Shown: piece after piece, positions 25,315-33,222 of the stretch | Layout of the letters: each line of letters begins with the position of its first letter | How positions within the stretch are numbered: the first letter of the stretch is position 1 | Origin: Rhodobacterales bacterium | GTDB taxonomy: Bacteria; Pseudomonadota; Alphaproteobacteria; Rhodobacterales; Rhodobacteraceae | Direction of reading: 5' to 3' | Length of the DNA stretch: 64,000 nt | NCBI GenBank assembly: GCA_025362795.1 | Contig: JANYFE010000034.1 | Location: forward strand, 22,050 to 86,049 | The notes under the pieces: model-generated | The model's input: the letters and a program-made list of their open reading frames with translations, nothing else | What the model was told of the DNA's origin: nothing | The model's database searches: none | Translations under genes and position numbers: made by a program

Positions 25315-25740
25315 ATGACACTGACCCTTTCTCAGGCGCAAAACATCCTTCAGGTTGCCCTGACTCATGCCCGCCAGGCCAAGTTTCGCCCGCTGTGCAT
25401 TGTCGTGCTGGACGCCCGAGCAGCGGTGATTGCTGTTGCGAATGAGGATGGCACCAGCCTCAAACGGTTCGAAGTCGCGCAGGGCAAGGCGCAAGGGGCG
25501 CTCGCCTTCAACATGGGGTCACGTGCGCTTGGGGTGATGGCGGTGGAGCGGCCGCATTTCTTTGCCGGTGCAGCCCATGCTGTGGGCGGGCTGATCCCGG
25601 TGGCGGGCGGCGTGCTGATCCGCGATGGCGAGGGCAAGGTCGTCGGCGCAGTGGGCGTGTCGGGCGACAATTCCGACAACGACGAAGCCGCCGCCATGGT
25701 CGGGATAAAGGCGGTGGATTTTGTGGCGGATGGCGGTTGA
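25315..25740 (+). CDS. GlcG/HbpS family heme-binding-like protein
   Basis: A 141-residue single-domain protein of the GlcG/HbpS (DUF336) family, roadblock-like fold. Conserved segments are the N-terminal LSQAQNILQVAL helix, LDARAAVIAVANEDG and the glycine-rich PVAGGVLIRDGEGKVVGAVGVSG. Some members bind heme; others accompany glycolate or diol catabolism. There is no signal peptide, so it is cytoplasmic. The ATG at 25315 has AAGGAA upstream. The 114-bp gap to dapD is AT-rich and likely holds its own promoter. Confidence 0.85.
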   Translation: MTLTLSQAQNILQVALTHARQAKFRPLCIVVLDARAAVIAVANEDGTSLKRFEVAQGKAQGALAFNMGSRALGVMAVERPHFFAGAAHAVGGLIPVAGGVLIRDGEGKVVGAVGVSGDNSDNDEAAAMVGIKAVDFVADGG

Positions 25741-25764
25741 GGCGAGACAACGGGAAAAGAAACC

Positions 25765-26112
25765 ATGACAGAGACACCGAAGGAAAAGCCGGAAAAGGTC
25801 AAACGCCCGCAGCAGGTTTATACTTTGCTTGTCGAGGTGGGTCGCAAGGCGGGTGACGGATTGCCGCCCGATGCGACGGGCGCGGCTTTGATGATCTATG
25901 CCTGCGGCGTCGATGAGGCCGAGGCGGTGCGGGAGACTGTGGCGATCCTGAAAGAGGCCGAGATGGCCCCGTTGGACGTGACCGGCTATGGCACATTGGA
26001 CGACCGGCTTGAGGGCGGCGACGAGATTGACGGCGAAGAGCGCAAACTGATGGCGCGGGCTCTGGCGGAAAACGCGGTGATCGTGGCGCAGATGACACCG
26101 TTTTTCGAATAG
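25765..26112 (+). CDS. conserved hypothetical protein, small acidic
   Basis: A 115-residue protein that I do not recognise. It has a lysine/proline-rich N-terminus (KEKPEKVKRPQQ), a hydrophobic VYTLLVEVG strand, a LMIYACGVDEAEAVRETVAIL segment and an acidic C-terminal half. The pattern suggests a small alpha/beta domain, possibly ferredoxin-like. It lies 24 nt after the GlcG-like gene on the same strand with a GGGAAAAGAAACC leader, so co-expression is likely. No membrane segment or signal is visible. Confidence 0.7.
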   Translation: MTETPKEKPEKVKRPQQVYTLLVEVGRKAGDGLPPDATGAALMIYACGVDEAEAVRETVAILKEAEMAPLDVTGYGTLDDRLEGGDEIDGEERKLMARALAENAVIVAQMTPFFE

Positions 26113-26167
26113 CGCGGGTGGGGTCTGTCGCGCCCATCTATCGGGACGTGTAGGTCCTAACCTCGAC

Positions 26168-27160
26168 TTACGCCACATGCCGTAACGCGGTGCGGCCCAG
26201 CAGCGTCAGCAGCGGCAGCGCTTCGTAATCCTGCAGTGCACGGTGTGGAAGTTGGGCCAAGCTGTCAAACGCCGACATCAGACAGCAACCGTCGGCGGTG
26301 ATCAGCGCCGGGCTGCCAAGGTCAAGCGACACCGAATGCGTCACCGCCCGGCGTTCATCCTGTTGCGCGACATGGCCGTCACACAGCGAAGCGGCAGAAA
26401 TCAGCGCCTCTTCGACCCCAAACAGATATTCGATCGAAGCGCCCGAGATCAGCACCATCTGATCGGACGACACCAGAATATCGCTGGAAAGCCCAAAAAA
26501 CGGCGTGCGCAGCAATACCGGCACAAAAGTACCCCGGCTGGGCAAGGTACGGTGGATCAGCGTTCTCAGCGGCAAAAACCCGCGATCCAGGGTCGCGATC
26601 ATGTCCCCCGGCTTTAACAGACCGGCGGCCACGGCACCACGCGTGGTATCAACTGGGGTCCGAAGTCCAATCCACGGGGCACGATCGGGCAAAACATCGT
26701 GCTGTGTCGCCCCGAACCACAAAACGGCACGGTGACGCTGACTGCCATCGCCTGCCGTGCAAAGGGCGCGCAGATCAGCGGCCGACAGCGGCAGGGGTTG
26801 ACTGCCGTTGGCACTGTGTCGGATGCCAAGTTCGATGATCTCATACCGCATTGACCAAGTTCGGTCAGGCGCATCGAAGGCGAATGTCAGCCGGGCAGTG
26901 CCCTGATGCTGCGGCAAAGGGCCCGGAATCAGGTGGCGGCGCAGGTCATGGCCCTGCCGGTGCAGCACCGCCAGGCCTGCCTCTGGATCGAAAAACACCG
27001 ACAGGGTGCGCGGCCAGGGGGTGTCGGATTGCAAGTGCAGCAGCACCGTCGCCTGATCCAGAGGCAGGGAAAATTCCAGCACAAACAGGCCACGTTCCAA
27101 CAGCGCCGGCGTGTCGTCACGCCGGTCCTCACAATCGGAAAGGGCGATCCAGTCGGTCAT
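26168..27160 (-). CDS. Hint domain-containing protein
   Basis: A 330-residue protein with a C-terminal Hint_2-type (hedgehog/intein) domain of the kind common in Rhodobacterales. The domain starts near residue 172 (GAVAAGLLKPGDMIATLDRG) and continues through LRTPFFGLSSDILVSSDQM and EYLFGVEEALI. The N-terminal 150 residues look beta-rich and may be a jelly-roll. The residue at the splice-junction position is not the usual Cys, so autoprocessing is uncertain. Function is unknown. It is divergent from dapE and convergent with the small hypothetical gene. Confidence 0.78.
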   Translation of the reverse strand: MTDWIALSDCEDRRDDTPALLERGLFVLEFSLPLDQATVLLHLQSDTPWPRTLSVFFDPEAGLAVLHRQGHDLRRHLIPGPLPQHQGTARLTFAFDAPDRTWSMRYEIIELGIRHSANGSQPLPLSAADLRALCTAGDGSQRHRAVLWFGATQHDVLPDRAPWIGLRTPVDTTRGAVAAGLLKPGDMIATLDRGFLPLRTLIHRTLPSRGTFVPVLLRTPFFGLSSDILVSSDQMVLISGASIEYLFGVEEALISAASLCDGHVAQQDERRAVTHSVSLDLGSPALITADGCCLMSAFDSLAQLPHRALQDYEALPLLTLLGRTALRHVA

Positions 27161-27408
27161 TCACATTTTGGCGCAAAAGGAAACCAAACCGACATGACGC
27201 CTCCGCTTTGCGCAAGTTCCAGTGAACGCCCTGACGGTTTGAGGTGATGCCCCCGCCTGTTGCCGGTCGTCGACCCAGCGTTCGTCCTGCCTCGGGACTT
27301 GTTGTTTATCTGGAAGATACGCGACTTTGTTACGCCTGTCACGGGGATTGGTTGCGGGTTGTGGGCGAAGATATTATCGGTGATATTCAACCTGTTCGGA
27401 GCCATGCC

Positions 27409-28563
27409 ATGCCAAAATTTACGCCCTTTGACCCGGTTACTTTGACCGCCGAACTGATCCGCTGCCCCTCAGTCACGCCAGAGGAGGGCGGGGCATTGGT
27501 GTTATTGGAACGAATTTTGACGGGGGCGGGTTTCGAGTGTCACCGGGTGGATCGGGGCGGAGTTTGCAACCTGTTTGCGCGTTGGGGCGTGCGGGGGGCG
27601 AACAAGACATTCGGGTTCAACGGCCACAGCGATGTGGTGCCGGTGGGCGATCTGGCTACCTGGACGCAGGATCCGTTTGGCGCGGCGGTGGTGGACGGCT
27701 GGATGTATGGCCGGGGGGCGGTGGATATGAAGTCCGGCGTTTCGGCGTTTGTGGCGGCGGCGGTGGATTTTGTGCAGACGACGCCACCGGACGGTGCTGT
27801 CATCCTGACAATTACCGGCGATGAAGAGGGCCCATCGGTCGATGGCACCCTGGCGCTTTTGGACTGGATGGCCGGTGCAGGAGAGCGGATGACCCATTGT
27901 CTGGTGGGCGAACCGACCTGCCCTAACACGTTGGGTGATATGATGAAAATCGGCCGGCGCGGTTCTTTGACCGGGTATATCTCGGCCAGGGGGGTTCAGG
28001 GGCATTCGGCCTATCCACATCGCGCCAGGAACCCGATGAGCGCTTTGGTGCGGTTTCTGGCACGGCTGGAGGCGGAGCCGCTGGATGCGGGGACGGCACA
28101 TTTTGATGCCTCGACCCTGGCGATTACCACCATAGATTGTGGAAATCCGGCGACGAATGTGATTCCAGCCAAGGGGGTGGCGACGGTCAATATCCGGTTC
28201 AACGACGTTCATTCGGGGGACAGCCTGACGACTTGGTTGCAGGATCATGCCGCAGCCGTCGCAGTGGAAACCGGGGTGGACATGACGGTGCGGGTGGTGG
28301 TGTCGGGAGAAAGTTTTCTGACGCCGCCGGGTGCATTTTCTGCAATGATTTCAAGGGCTGTGGCGGCGGAGACCGGTCTGGTGCCGGAGGCTTCGACCAG
28401 CGGCGGCACTTCGGATGCGCGGTTCATCAAGGAACATTGTCCGGTGGTGGAATTCGGGCTGGTGGGGCGCAGTATGCATCAGGTCGATGAGCGGGTTGAA
28501 GTGGTGCAGATCGAGGCGCTGAAAGCGATCTATGGCCGGGTGCTGCGGGAGTATTTTGCGTGA
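27409..28563 (+). CDS. dapE: succinyl-diaminopimelate desuccinylase
   Basis: A 384-residue M20-family di-zinc amidohydrolase that removes succinate from N-succinyl-LL-diaminopimelate. Metal-site motifs are [10 protein letters not shown] (about residue 67), [10 protein letters not shown], and [10 protein letters not shown] with the catalytic Glu pair. The C-terminal [11 protein letters not shown] carries the substrate-binding region and the last His is in [11 protein letters not shown]. The frame is open 165 nt upstream, but the ATG at 27409 starts the family N-terminus ([19 protein letters not shown]). The stop overlaps the GNAT gene start by 4 bp. Confidence 0.96.
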   Translation: MPKFTPFDPVTLTAELIRCPSVTPEEGGALVLLERILTGAGFECHRVDRGGVCNLFARWGVRGANKTFGFNGHSDVVPVGDLATWTQDPFGAAVVDGWMYGRGAVDMKSGVSAFVAAAVDFVQTTPPDGAVILTITGDEEGPSVDGTLALLDWMAGAGERMTHCLVGEPTCPNTLGDMMKIGRRGSLTGYISARGVQGHSAYPHRARNPMSALVRFLARLEAEPLDAGTAHFDASTLAITTIDCGNPATNVIPAKGVATVNIRFNDVHSGDSLTTWLQDHAAAVAVETGVDMTVRVVVSGESFLTPPGAFSAMISRAVAAETGLVPEASTSGGTSDARFIKEHCPVVEFGLVGRSMHQVDERVEVVQIEALKAIYGRVLREYFA

Positions 28564-28988
28564 CGCTGGAGATTGCCGAAACGCGGGACATCGCGCTGTG
28601 TCGCGAACTGCGGCGGGTGGTGTTCACGCTGGAGCAGGGCGTGTCCGAGGCGGACGAGCTGGACGATATGGATGATCAGGCGGTGCATCTGCTGGCGCGT
28701 TGGGACGGCGTACCGATTGGGTCGGCGCGGCTGTTTGTAATTGAAAACATTGGAAAAATTGGCAGAGTTTGTGTGCTGGCCCAAGGGCGCGGCAAGGGGA
28801 TTGGGGCGGAACTGATCCGGGCTTCGGTGCGGGTTTTGCGCGGAATGCCGGGGGTGGGGAAGGTCCAGCTGGGGGCGCAGGTTCATGCGCTGGGGTTTTA
28901 TGAGGCATTGGGTTTTCAGGCTTTTGGCGCGGTTTATGACGATGCCGGGATTGCGCATCGGGATATGGTTTTGGCGCTGGAGCGGTGA
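28560..28988 (+). CDS. GNAT family N-acetyltransferase
   Basis: A 142-residue acetyltransferase. The acetyl-CoA-binding motif A is [15 protein letters not shown] (about residues 77-91), followed by [15 protein letters not shown] of motif B. The N-terminal half ([26 protein letters not shown]) resembles the ElaA/YjdJ-like group. Substrate is unknown. The GTG start overlaps the dapE stop by 4 bp (GTGA), so it is translationally coupled to dapE. A copy of the 151-bp repeat lies just downstream. Confidence 0.88.
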   Translation: MTLEIAETRDIALCRELRRVVFTLEQGVSEADELDDMDDQAVHLLARWDGVPIGSARLFVIENIGKIGRVCVLAQGRGKGIGAELIRASVRVLRGMPGVGKVQLGAQVHALGFYEALGFQAFGAVYDDAGIAHRDMVLALER

Positions 28989-29034
28989 AAAGCCTTTGGT
29001 GGGCGTATTTTTGTCAACATGAAATCAGCTGGAT

Positions 29035-29185
29035 GGAAGACTGTAGGACGGAAATCCGGGGCGCACCGAATCGGGGTGGTTTTTGCCAGTTAATATTGGG
29101 AAATCCGGCTTTTTTGGCTGTCTTTTACCCGTCTTGCCCGCGTCTTGCCTGCGTCTCTACGTTTTGCCGGAAAAGCGGGATTAAC
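29035..29185 (-). repeat. 151-bp dispersed intergenic element, copy B (inverted relative to copy A)
   Basis: This is the reverse-complement partner of 22037-22187 with the same length and no gaps in a hand alignment. It lies between the convergent GNAT and PfkB kinase genes, and its end overlaps the kinase stop codon by 5 bp. The best-conserved part is the 120 nt nearest the kinase, including the sequence around GTAGAGACGC. Confidence 0.85.
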
Positions 29186-30131
29186 CCGGCGTGCGGTGGT
29201 TTTGGGCCGCAAATGCCAAGAGTTCAGGCAGGGTCGCAGCACCCTGCATCGGGCCGCGCCTTGTGACGGCCAGGGCTCCGGCGGCGGCCGCGAGGCAGAG
29301 GGTTTCCGCAAGGGGCATTCCACGCAGCCAAAAGCAGGTGAAGGCAGCGGCAAAGCAGTCTCCGGCGCCGGTCGGGTCAAGTTCGGTGACGGCAAAGGCG
29401 GGCTGGTGCAGCGCGCCGTTCCGATCATGCCAGCTGACGCCTGCCGCGCCGGCCTTGTGGATCACGGCCCTGGGGCCCCGGCGCAGCAGTTCGGCGATGG
29501 CCTCTGCTTTGGTCTGGGCGGTGGTCAGCAGGGTCAGTTCGCCACCGCTGGGCAGGTAAAGATCGCAAAGACCGAGGATGCGCGTCATGGCGTGCCGCAT
29601 TCCCGGAGCGCCAAGGATTTCGCGGCGCAGATTGGGGTCGAAGGACACGGTGCCGCCGCGGGCCTTGACGGTTTCGATTGCCGTCAGATTGGCGTGCAGC
29701 AGGCTGTCTGAAAACAGCGAGGAGCCCATGACATGCAGATGGTCGGTCTGGGCCAGCACGGCATGTGCCTTGGGCGTCAGGGTGGTGCTGCCACAGGCGG
29801 AATGGCGGATGTTGAAAACGAAGTCGCGGTTGCCATCGGGGCGGTAGCGGACGAAGGCGGAACCGGTGGGCAGGTCGGGGTCGATGGCGATGGCGCTGGT
29901 GTCCACGCCATCGGCTGCAAGACGGGCAAGGTTCAGACGCCCGAAGTCGTCATTTCCCACGGCAGAGATCATGGCGCAGGGCTGGCCAAGCCGGGCGGCC
30001 TGGCTGGCGTAGATTGCGGGGGCACCAGAGGGAAAGGGGCCGGTCAACGCAATGGGTTCAAGGAAACCGCTGCCGGGGCTGTCGGCCATGATCTCGACCA
30101 GGATTTCGCCAATGACGGTGATGTTCCGCAT
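29181..30131 (-). CDS. PfkB family carbohydrate kinase
   Basis: A 316-residue sugar kinase of the ribokinase/PfkB family. The N-terminal GE-I-LVEIM segment and SGAPAIYASQAARLG region fit the substrate site. The anion-hole/catalytic motif DPTGAGDCFAAAF (about residue 245) is complete. Fructokinase or 2-keto-3-deoxygluconate kinase are the closest roles, but the substrate is not fixed. The frame is open 42 nt upstream; the ATG at 30131 gives the family start. It is on the same strand as the CHAD gene 48 bp upstream. Confidence 0.87.
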   Translation of the reverse strand: MRNITVIGEILVEIMADSPGSGFLEPIALTGPFPSGAPAIYASQAARLGQPCAMISAVGNDDFGRLNLARLAADGVDTSAIAIDPDLPTGSAFVRYRPDGNRDFVFNIRHSACGSTTLTPKAHAVLAQTDHLHVMGSSLFSDSLLHANLTAIETVKARGGTVSFDPNLRREILGAPGMRHAMTRILGLCDLYLPSGGELTLLTTAQTKAEAIAELLRRGPRAVIHKAGAAGVSWHDRNGALHQPAFAVTELDPTGAGDCFAAAFTCFWLRGMPLAETLCLAAAAGALAVTRRGPMQGAATLPELLAFAAQNHRTPG

Positions 30132-30179
30132 GGCAGACCTATGCCGCCGCGCCGGGCGGTGTTGGGCGGACACCGGACT

Positions 30180-31016
30180 TCAGACCCACCATTTTGCACT
30201 TGCCGCCAACCGGGCCCAGGCCGCGTCGGCGGACTGCAACGCGGTGCCTTCACTGAGGTCGCCGACAACAAGACCATGTTCCCGCGCCATCGCAAGATCG
30301 TTCAGTTTGCCGAGATCGTCTTGCAGGCTGCGCAAGGTTGCAAGGAAAGGCTCTGCCTGATCATCGGGCCAGAGACTGGCGAAAAATTCGCAAAGATAGC
30401 GAAAGGTCTTTAGTGCCTTGCGCAGTTCATGGCGTTCGGCGACGGCCATGCTGGCAAGGTCTGCGCCATGCGACAGGCATTTGGTCCAGCTGCGGTCCAG
30501 CGCCAGGGCGGCCAATGCCGAGACGGGGGCATGACGCAGCACCTTGGCGGCACGGGACCGCCGGCGCCACTCGGTTCCGTCAAAGCGTTTTTCGATCTGG
30601 CCCGCCACGCGGCCCGCCCGTTTGTGCAAAAGCCGCCTTCGGGTCTTGCGGCGCACCCGGTCCGCGTTTGCTTGCAGGGTTTTGGGCGCAGCGGTGCCGG
30701 AAACATCATTGGCCAGAACATCGGCATCCCGCAACTGGCCGATCACCTTGAAATAGTCCTTGAGCCGCGCCACCAGCCCTTCTGCCAGATCGGCGGCGAT
30801 GATCGGTTTGAAAGCCAAAAGCGCGGCCAGCAACCGCCGCAATGCGACGCGGGATTTGTGCGGCCCTTCGGGGTCGTCGTTGGCCAAGAGACCGCCCAGA
30901 AAAACCGCGAATTCCTGCGCTGCGGCGGTCACGACCAATGGCGCCGCCTGTTGGCCGGTCATGCCCGCGTCAAGTGTCGGTTTTTCCTGAACTGCGGGCA
31001 CTTTGACTTGATCCAT
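30180..31016 (-). CDS. CHAD domain-containing protein
   Basis: A 278-residue all-helical protein of the CHAD family, with the conserved histidine in GPHKSRVALRRLLAAL (about residue 54) and RYLCEFFASL near residue 210. CHAD domains bind inorganic polyphosphate and often accompany CYTH phosphatases; no CYTH gene is adjacent. Charged helices rich in Arg/Lys/His are visible throughout. It is divergent from nasT with 206 bp between them. A role in polyphosphate granules is inferred from the family only. Confidence 0.85.
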   Translation of the reverse strand: MDQVKVPAVQEKPTLDAGMTGQQAAPLVVTAAAQEFAVFLGGLLANDDPEGPHKSRVALRRLLAALLAFKPIIAADLAEGLVARLKDYFKVIGQLRDADVLANDVSGTAAPKTLQANADRVRRKTRRRLLHKRAGRVAGQIEKRFDGTEWRRRSRAAKVLRHAPVSALAALALDRSWTKCLSHGADLASMAVAERHELRKALKTFRYLCEFFASLWPDDQAEPFLATLRSLQDDLGKLNDLAMAREHGLVVGDLSEGTALQSADAAWARLAASAKWWV

Positions 31017-31046
31017 GTCAGGGAACGTTCACCGATTGTCGCAGTT

Positions 31047-31061
31047 TGGCACGCTATTGCA
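31047..31061 (+). promoter_or_regulatory. -24/-12-like sequence upstream of nasT, spacer one base short
   Basis: TGGCACG-CTA-TTGCA reproduces both sigma-54 half-sites exactly, but has 9 instead of 10 bases between GG and GC. It lies 162 bp before the nasT start. The spacer deviation normally weakens such promoters strongly, so this is only a candidate. Confidence 0.3.
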
Positions 31062-31222
31062 ACAGCGCCCGAGCGATAGAGTTTGCCCATAACGGCGCAT
31101 TTTACGGCATACCGCAGTGGCGGCGGCTAATTATACATCACACAGCCGGTTGCCGGCACGACATAAGTGGTTTCGCGCGTATCGCGGCTTTTGCCGCGGC
31201 GCAGCAAAATCTAGAGGTGGGT

Positions 31223-31807
31223 ATGGCCAAACCTCTGTCGATCATCGTTGTCGAAAAGGATCGCGAGCGGGCGTTGCTGATTGTCGATGGTTTGCGGGAG
31301 GCGGGCGACCATGAGGTGTTCGTCATGGCCGACGATTTTGCGCTGGCGCGGCGGATTGCAGAGCGCAACCCGGATCTGGTGCTGATCGACGCGGGCAATC
31401 CGTCGCGCGATGTGCTGGAGGAATTGACGCTGGCCAGCTCGCCCATGGAGCGGCCGGTGGCGATGTTTGTCGATCAGAGCGATGGCAGTCTGACCAAGGC
31501 GGCGATTGAGGCCGGGGTTTCGGCCTATGTGGTTGACGGGCTGCGGTCGGAACGGATCAAGCCGATTTTGGATGCCGCCATTGCGCGGTTTCACATGGTG
31601 CAGCGGATGCGGGTCGAACTGGCGGAAACCCGGCGGGCGCTGGAGGAACGCAAGGTGATTGACCGGGCCAAGGGTATCTTGATGCGGGCCAAAGGGATTG
31701 GCGAGGACGCGGCTTATGGGCTGCTGCGCAAGGCGGCGATGGATCAGGGGCGCAAGGTGGCGGATGTGGCGCAGGCGCTGGTGATGTCGGCGGATCTGCT
31801 GAAATGA
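31223..31807 (+). CDS. nasT: ANTAR-domain nitrate antiterminator NasT
   Basis: A 194-residue response-regulator-like protein. The N-terminal receiver-type domain (residues 1-120) starts PLSIIVVEKDRERALLIVDGL and has LVLIDAGNPSRDVLEE at the usual phosphoacceptor region. A coiled linker and a C-terminal ANTAR RNA-binding domain follow (about residues 135-190, including KVIDRAKGILMRAKG). NasT binds paired hexaloop hairpins in leader RNA and prevents termination upstream of nitrate-assimilation genes, and NasS restrains it. The matching RNA target is at 33081-33182. The ATG at 31223 has GAGGTGG upstream. The stop overlaps nasS by 4 bp. Confidence 0.93.
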   Translation: MAKPLSIIVVEKDRERALLIVDGLREAGDHEVFVMADDFALARRIAERNPDLVLIDAGNPSRDVLEELTLASSPMERPVAMFVDQSDGSLTKAAIEAGVSAYVVDGLRSERIKPILDAAIARFHMVQRMRVELAETRRALEERKVIDRAKGILMRAKGIGEDAAYGLLRKAAMDQGRKVADVAQALVMSADLLK

Positions 31808-32970
31808 CGGCGAGTGTGCTGCGCCTGGGTTATGTCCCGCTGATCGATGCAGCGCCCTTGATGGTGGCCGAGGCGTTGGGCTTTGCCGGCGAGGAGGGGC
31901 TGGAATTGCAGCTGACGGCGGCACCCAGCTGGTCGGCGCTGCGCGATATGCTGGCGGGTGGGCTGGTCGAGGCGGCACAGATGTTGTCGCCGTTGCCGGT
32001 GGCGCAGCATCTGGGGCTGAGCGGGGCTGCACGGTTCGAGGCGCTGTCGGTGTTAAGCATCAATGGCGATGTGATCGGGGTGTCGGGCGCATTGGCGGCG
32101 CGGATGCGGACGGGTGGGTTCGGGTTTGACTTTGCCGATGCGGCGGCGGCGGGGCATGCTTTGGTGGCGGCGGCACAGGGCAGTTTGCGGATTGGCGTGC
32201 CGTTTCCGTTTTCGATGCACACCGAACTGGTGCGTTATTGGTTGCAGGGGTTTGATCTGACGCTGGACATTCGCACGGTGCCGCCGCCGCGGATGGCCGA
32301 GGCGCTGGCGGCGGGCGAAATTGACGCGTTCTGCGTCGGCGAGCCGCACGGGTCGGTGGCGGTCGAGCGCGGGGTGGGTGTGCTGTTGCTGCCGGGGTCG
32401 GCGGTGTGGGCGTTCAGCCCGGAAAAGGTGCTGGCGACGCGGGCTGGCTGGGCCGAGGCGCAGCCGGAACTGGCGGGGCGGTTGATGCGGGCGGTGTGGC
32501 GGGCGGGGCGGTGGCTGGGACTGGCCGCAAACCGGTCGATGACGTCGGAGCTGCTGGCGGCACCGGGGCGGCTGGCGGTTTCGGCAGAGGTGATTGAACG
32601 GGCGCTGACCGGACGGATGGTCATCTCGCCAGAGGGCGAGGAACGGCTGAGTGCGGGCATGATTGAGTTTTTCGACGGGGCGGCGACATTTCCGTGGCGC
32701 AGTCAGGCGGCATGGATCGGGCTTCGGTTGGCGGGGCGGCACGGGCTGGATGCGGCGGTGGCGGCAGACCGGGCGCGGTTGGTGTTTCGCAGCGACCTTT
32801 ACCGGCTGCACCTGCGCGAGGCGGGGGCCGATTTGCCGGGCGCGTCGGAAAAGCTGGAAGGGTCGCTGAGCCATCCGACAGCGGTGGCGTCAGAGCGCGG
32901 GCGGACGATTCTGCCGGTGAATCGGTTTTTTGATGCGCAGATTTTCGACCCGGCGGCACCGTTGCGCTGA
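31804..32970 (+). CDS. nasS: nitrate sensor NasS (NrtA-like, cytoplasmic)
   Basis: A 388-residue NrtA-type nitrate-binding protein without a signal peptide, so it is cytoplasmic. The ligand-binding core runs from LRLGYVPLIDAAPLMVAEALG to the FCVGEPHGSVAVERG segment. NasS binds NasT when nitrate is absent and releases it when nitrate or nitrite binds. The ATGA overlap with nasT fits formation of a stoichiometric complex. The sequence resembles NrtA encoded 250 bp downstream, consistent with a common origin. Confidence 0.93.
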   Translation: MTASVLRLGYVPLIDAAPLMVAEALGFAGEEGLELQLTAAPSWSALRDMLAGGLVEAAQMLSPLPVAQHLGLSGAARFEALSVLSINGDVIGVSGALAARMRTGGFGFDFADAAAAGHALVAAAQGSLRIGVPFPFSMHTELVRYWLQGFDLTLDIRTVPPPRMAEALAAGEIDAFCVGEPHGSVAVERGVGVLLLPGSAVWAFSPEKVLATRAGWAEAQPELAGRLMRAVWRAGRWLGLAANRSMTSELLAAPGRLAVSAEVIERALTGRMVISPEGEERLSAGMIEFFDGAATFPWRSQAAWIGLRLAGRHGLDAAVAADRARLVFRSDLYRLHLREAGADLPGASEKLEGSLSHPTAVASERGRTILPVNRFFDAQIFDPAAPLR

Positions 32971-33031
32971 AATAAACGGCAGGTTCATGCTGCAAGTGCG
33001 AAATCGTCGCCGCGCGTGCAAATAATCCGAT

Positions 33032-33047
33032 TGGCGTGCTTGACGCA
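33032..33047 (+). promoter_or_regulatory. candidate -24/-12 promoter of the nrt-nir-nas operon
   Basis: TGGCGTG-N4-ACGCA has the invariant GG and GC at the correct 10-base separation and about 8 of 12 consensus bases. Initiation would fall near 33058, just before the first hexaloop hairpin. Plausible for an Ntr-controlled operon, but the -12 element is weak. Confidence 0.35.
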
Positions 33048-33080
33048 TCCGCAACCGTTCGGCACCTTTGAAACAACGCC

Positions 33081-33182
33081 GGGGCAATGATGTCCCACCG
33101 CGCCCCCCCGATGTCGAGGGAAAGCCGAGCAATGCCGCTTGGGTCCGCTGCCAAATTTGGCATTGGGTCTGGCGGCTTTTTT
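33081..33182 (+). promoter_or_regulatory. NasT-responsive antiterminator leader: two hexaloop hairpins plus terminator
   Basis: Hairpin 1 is GGGGC-AATGAT-GTCCC (33081-33096). Hairpin 2 is CCGAGC-AATGCC-GCTTGG (33125-33142). Both have a six-base loop with A at position 1 and G at position 4, the known ANTAR recognition pattern. A terminator follows: GCTGCCA (33147-33153) pairs with TGGCGGC (33170-33176) and is followed by six Ts (33177-33182). An alternative outer pairing of GCCGC (33134-33138) with GCGGC (33172-33176) would destroy hairpin 2, giving a direct switch. It lies 40 bp before nrtA. Confidence 0.85.
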
Positions 33183-33222
33183 CATTTCACCGCCCTGCAA
33201 CAGGGCAATCCGGGAACCTGAC

